Origin: a virus
Reading direction: 5' to 3' (one strand)
Length of the DNA: 22,908 nucleotides
Virus record (IMG/VR): IMGVR_UViG_3300025585_000178
Coordinates: 1 to 22,908 of that record
Position 1 is the stretch's first letter. Every line of letters begins with the position of its first letter. Position numbers and translations under genes: made by a program. Shown piece by piece: positions 21,392-22,908 of the stretch. A model generated the notes under the pieces. It was not told the origin of the DNA, ran no database searches, and saw nothing but the letters and a program-made list of their open reading frames with translations.

Positions 21392-21443
21392 GGTTAAAAA
21401 ATTAACCTAAACAGAAATTCTTTGCAAGTTAATTTTTTAACTT
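21392..21443. promoter_or_regulatory. Paired dyads, possible operator sites
   Basis: GGTTAA-AAAA-TTAACC (21392-21407) and AAGTTAA-TTTT-TTAACTT (21426-21443) have the same GTTAA core in opposite senses, with centres 35 bases apart. On the minus strand a weak TTGCAA-17-TAATTT pair lies between and across them. This could be a regulated promoter; the second dyad overlaps the stop of the next gene, and its T-run would also suit a plus-strand terminator. Confidence 0.35.
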
Positions 21444-21824
21444 TTTTTTTGCGACTAGGCTCCGTAATAATCGCCACACTTTTTCCGCTTCGTTTAAGTT
21501 TCTGATTTTGGCAGTGTGATATTTAAAGCCCAATTCAGCCGATAAAAAATTGTAAAGATCTTTGCGTGTCCAACTGCCACCTTGCCACAGCGGATCAAGC
21601 AGCTTGTGGATTTCTTGCCGCGCCGTGCGAAGTCTTGGCGTTGGGATATTGCCTAGCGGATTGGTTGGGTTGGTGGTTTTGTAGTGACAGCCAACATAAT
21701 TTTTGCAGCCATTGCAGCGCCAGAACGGCTTGGAATATAAATCCTCTCGATGAGGATAAATTTCCTTGCCGTTCGTTAAGCGCGCTTCCACTTTAGTTTG
21801 ACAACCGCAGCAGAAAATCAGCAT
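21429..21824 (-). CDS. DUF3268 zinc-finger domain protein
   Basis: A 131-residue protein with two Cys pairs (Cys5-x2-Cys8 and WRCNGCKNYVGCH, Cys37/Cys40/Cys46), then LRTARQEIHKLLDPLWQGGS, the recurring DUF3268 pattern of a zinc ribbon followed by an R..EIH...D.LW helix. Function is not established; it is common in phage early regions. The start overlaps the previous gene by seven bases and has no Shine-Dalgarno site. Confidence 0.8.
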   Translation of the reverse strand: MLIFCCGCQTKVEARLTNGKEIYPHREDLYSKPFWRCNGCKNYVGCHYKTTNPTNPLGNIPTPRLRTARQEIHKLLDPLWQGGSWTRKDLYNFLSAELGFKYHTAKIRNLNEAEKVWRLLRSLVAKKKLKN

Positions 21825-22024
21825 AGGATCAAGGACAAAATCCTAGGCGAATCATTAACCTTGTATAATTTTTTAAGCTCAATCAAGCGTTTAATTAGAA
21901 GGCTCGCCCCCGTCTCGCTACAATTTAATTCTTCCGCAATTTTCTTATTTGAAATAAAAAATTCTTCTTTGTCCGAATAATTCTTGACAAGGTGGGCGTG
22001 TAGGCGGGCGGTGTTGCCTGTCAT
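21818..22024 (-). CDS. Small winged-helix/HTH protein
   Basis: A 68-residue product from ATG 22024 (MTGNTARLHAHLVKNYSDKE), with an HTH: FFISNKKIAEELNCSETGAS, LLIKRLIELKKLYKVND. A longer frame starts at 22045 and adds MKNKTKK; the AAAAACAAA (22034-22042) and A-rich leader directly before 22024 support the shorter form. A MarR/winged-helix-like replication or transcription regulator is likely. It overlaps the zinc-finger gene by seven bases. Confidence 0.6.
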   Translation of the reverse strand: MTGNTARLHAHLVKNYSDKEEFFISNKKIAEELNCSETGASLLIKRLIELKKLYKVNDSPRILSLILC

Positions 22025-22047
22025 TTTTTTAGTTTTGTTTTTCATTG

Positions 22048-22242
22048 TTAGTTTTTGCTTAAATTGTTAATATCAATTATTTGTGCCTGAATTTGAATTA
22101 TTCTTTTGTTAAAAAAATTGACTTCTTTCTTTGCAGCTTCTAATCTTTTTTCTGCAAATTTTTTGTCGGTCTTAACCCATTTTAGACATTTTTTTAACTC
22201 CAAAATACTTTTGGCGGCTTGGTCAATTGTTTTTTTAGTCAT
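22048..22242 (-). CDS. Short coiled-coil protein, 64 aa
   Basis: From ATG 22242: MTKKTIDQAAKSILELKKCL, then WVKTDKKFAEKRLEAAKKEV..., almost wholly Lys-rich amphipathic helix that should form a coiled coil. An earlier ATG at 22290 lies inside the upstream gene and is not favoured. The AAAAACAAA leader (22251-22259) overlaps the last codons of the upstream gene. Family unknown. Confidence 0.5.
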   Translation of the reverse strand: MTKKTIDQAAKSILELKKCLKWVKTDKKFAEKRLEAAKKEVNFFNKRIIQIQAQIIDINNLSKN

Positions 22243-22246
22243 AAAT

Positions 22247-22723
22247 TTATTTTGTTTTTGAGTTGATAAAATTAATCCAGTCCGTTTCAATCAAGGTTTC
22301 AGCCTCAAATAAAAACTGCTCTGGATCTAAGCCCAAATCTTTGACCTGGTGTAACCTGCTTACAATTTCCGGTTTGAGTTCCGTTTTATCGTCAACAAAA
22401 ATTGCATAGCCAACCGCCCCTAATTGCTCCGCCAATTCAAATAAAATTCCCATTTGTAGCGAATCATCTTTTATAGCGAGTGTCTTTTTTAACAAATCCG
22501 AGAGTATCATCAAAAGGCGGTTGCTATCTTTTAACTTCGTGGCTTTTTCAATCTCGCTTTCAATCCGTTTCGAAAAATTTTCTTTAAAATAAGTATTAAT
22601 CAAAAGAGCAGTTTCTTTTGCCTGCTCTTCTTTCGATAAAATTCTTACGCCGGATAAATTTTCTTTTGGCACGCCCAAAGTTTCGGCGAGCGTGTCAATT
22701 ATTTTTTGGTCTTTGATTTGCAT
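22247..22723 (-). CDS. Hypothetical helical protein, 158 aa
   Basis: From ATG 22723: MQIKDQKIIDTLAETLGVPK..., a helical protein with KRIESEIEKATKLKDSNRLL and FELAEQLGAVGYAIFVDDKT. The same frame extends upstream to 22807, but that extension (LLKIMLLTN twice) only reads the antisense-frame shadow of a duplicated tail in the neighbouring gene, so it is rejected. No family is recognised. Confidence 0.55.
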   Translation of the reverse strand: MQIKDQKIIDTLAETLGVPKENLSGVRILSKEEQAKETALLINTYFKENFSKRIESEIEKATKLKDSNRLLMILSDLLKKTLAIKDDSLQMGILFELAEQLGAVGYAIFVDDKTELKPEIVSRLHQVKDLGLDPEQFLFEAETLIETDWINFINSKTK

Positions 22724-22742
22724 ATTTTTTAAATTGTTTTGG

Positions 22743-22907
22743 TTATTGGTCAAAAGCATAATCTTTAAAAGATTGGTCAAAAGCATAATCTTTAAAAGTT
22801 CCAGCAATTTCGCCGCAAATTCTTTTTATTTCGTAATCGTTCGGAGTTACCTTCTCTGAATAATTATCAATCGCTTCCACAAGGGCTTGCCCTAAGTCTC
22901 GCAATAA
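22743..22907 (-). CDS. C-terminal end of a gene extending beyond the window
   Basis: The frame LLRDLGQALVEAIDNYSEKV... runs from the window edge to TAA at 22743-22745 (54 visible residues); its start is outside. The last residues are a duplication: FKDYAFDQS followed by FKDYAFDQ, encoded by a perfect 27-bp tandem repeat. Upstream residues (NDYEIKRICGEIAG) look like a normal helical protein end. Product not recognised. Confidence 0.65.
   Translation of the reverse strand, partial: LLRDLGQALVEAIDNYSEKVTPNDYEIKRICGEIAGTFKDYAFDQSFKDYAFDQ
22745..22798 (-). repeat. Perfect 27-bp tandem duplication
   Basis: Bases 22745-22771 and 22772-22798 are identical. The length is a multiple of three, so the duplication extends the upstream gene's C-terminus by nine residues without a frameshift. 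The first copy abuts the stop codon. Confidence 0.95.
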
Positions 22908-22908
22908 T

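Noticed and set aside
22724-22807. N-terminal extension (LLKIMLLTN repeated) of the 22247-22723 gene
   Set aside because: It comes from reading the 27-bp duplication of the neighbouring gene's tail in another frame.

Overview
The window is about 22.9 kb of a low-GC (roughly 38% by eye) tailed-phage or prophage genome. A large internal-virion-type protein, a T7-type tail-fibre N-terminus and the compact tail/lysis order suggest a podovirus-like particle. An i-/o-spanin pair shows that the host is Gram-negative. Several small families (GH108 endolysin, a DUF6127-like protein, DUF1353) suit an alphaproteobacterial host, but that is an inference. No bacterial housekeeping gene, integrase or terminase is visible, so lifestyle and insertion state cannot be decided here.

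The window has two convergent halves. Bases 1-7333 (+ strand) hold the end of the late region: a partial giant virion protein, a small membrane protein, a tail fibre with a collar domain, a tail-fibre assembly-like protein, DUF1353, a four-helix membrane protein with an LRAT/NlpC-like C-terminus, then a lysis cassette (soluble/anchored accessory protein, holin-like protein, overlapping spanins, GH108 muramidase). Bases 22908-7393 (- strand) are one long, tightly overlapping leftward early/replication block. From its upstream end it holds small regulators and DUF proteins (DUF3268, DUF551, HTH proteins), a CHC2-TOPRIM-ATPase primase/helicase, an SF2 helicase overlapping a VRR-NUC nuclease, a strong promoter, and two small proteins. 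Next come a CCA-encoding CAT-anticodon tRNA and a short protein resembling the Acb2/Tad1 hairpin (nucleotide-sponge) family. These are followed by a YqaJ exonuclease, RecT annealase, HTH protein and SSB recombination set, an orphan C5 cytosine methyltransferase, a nest of heavily overlapping small ORFs, a DUF3310 protein, an IS1595 transposase remnant and a membrane-protein gene broken by an in-frame TAA.

The genes make sense together. Primase-helicase, SF2 helicase, VRR-NUC and SSB serve genome replication. YqaJ exonuclease and RecT form a two-component recombination system. The methyltransferase and the possible cyclic-nucleotide sponge would protect against host defence. The lysis set releases progeny. 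The most unusual signals are a recurring AAAAACAAA element in front of about ten leftward starts that mostly lack Shine-Dalgarno sites, the possible Acb2-like sponge, the LRAT-like membrane protein, a sigma70-type promoter whose -10 lies inside a 12-bp tandem repeat, and a perfect 27-bp tandem duplication at the end of a gene. Four small or partial genes without a usable long frame were added by direct reading: 11988-12098, 15793-15948, 22743-22907 and the broken 7393-7731 gene.
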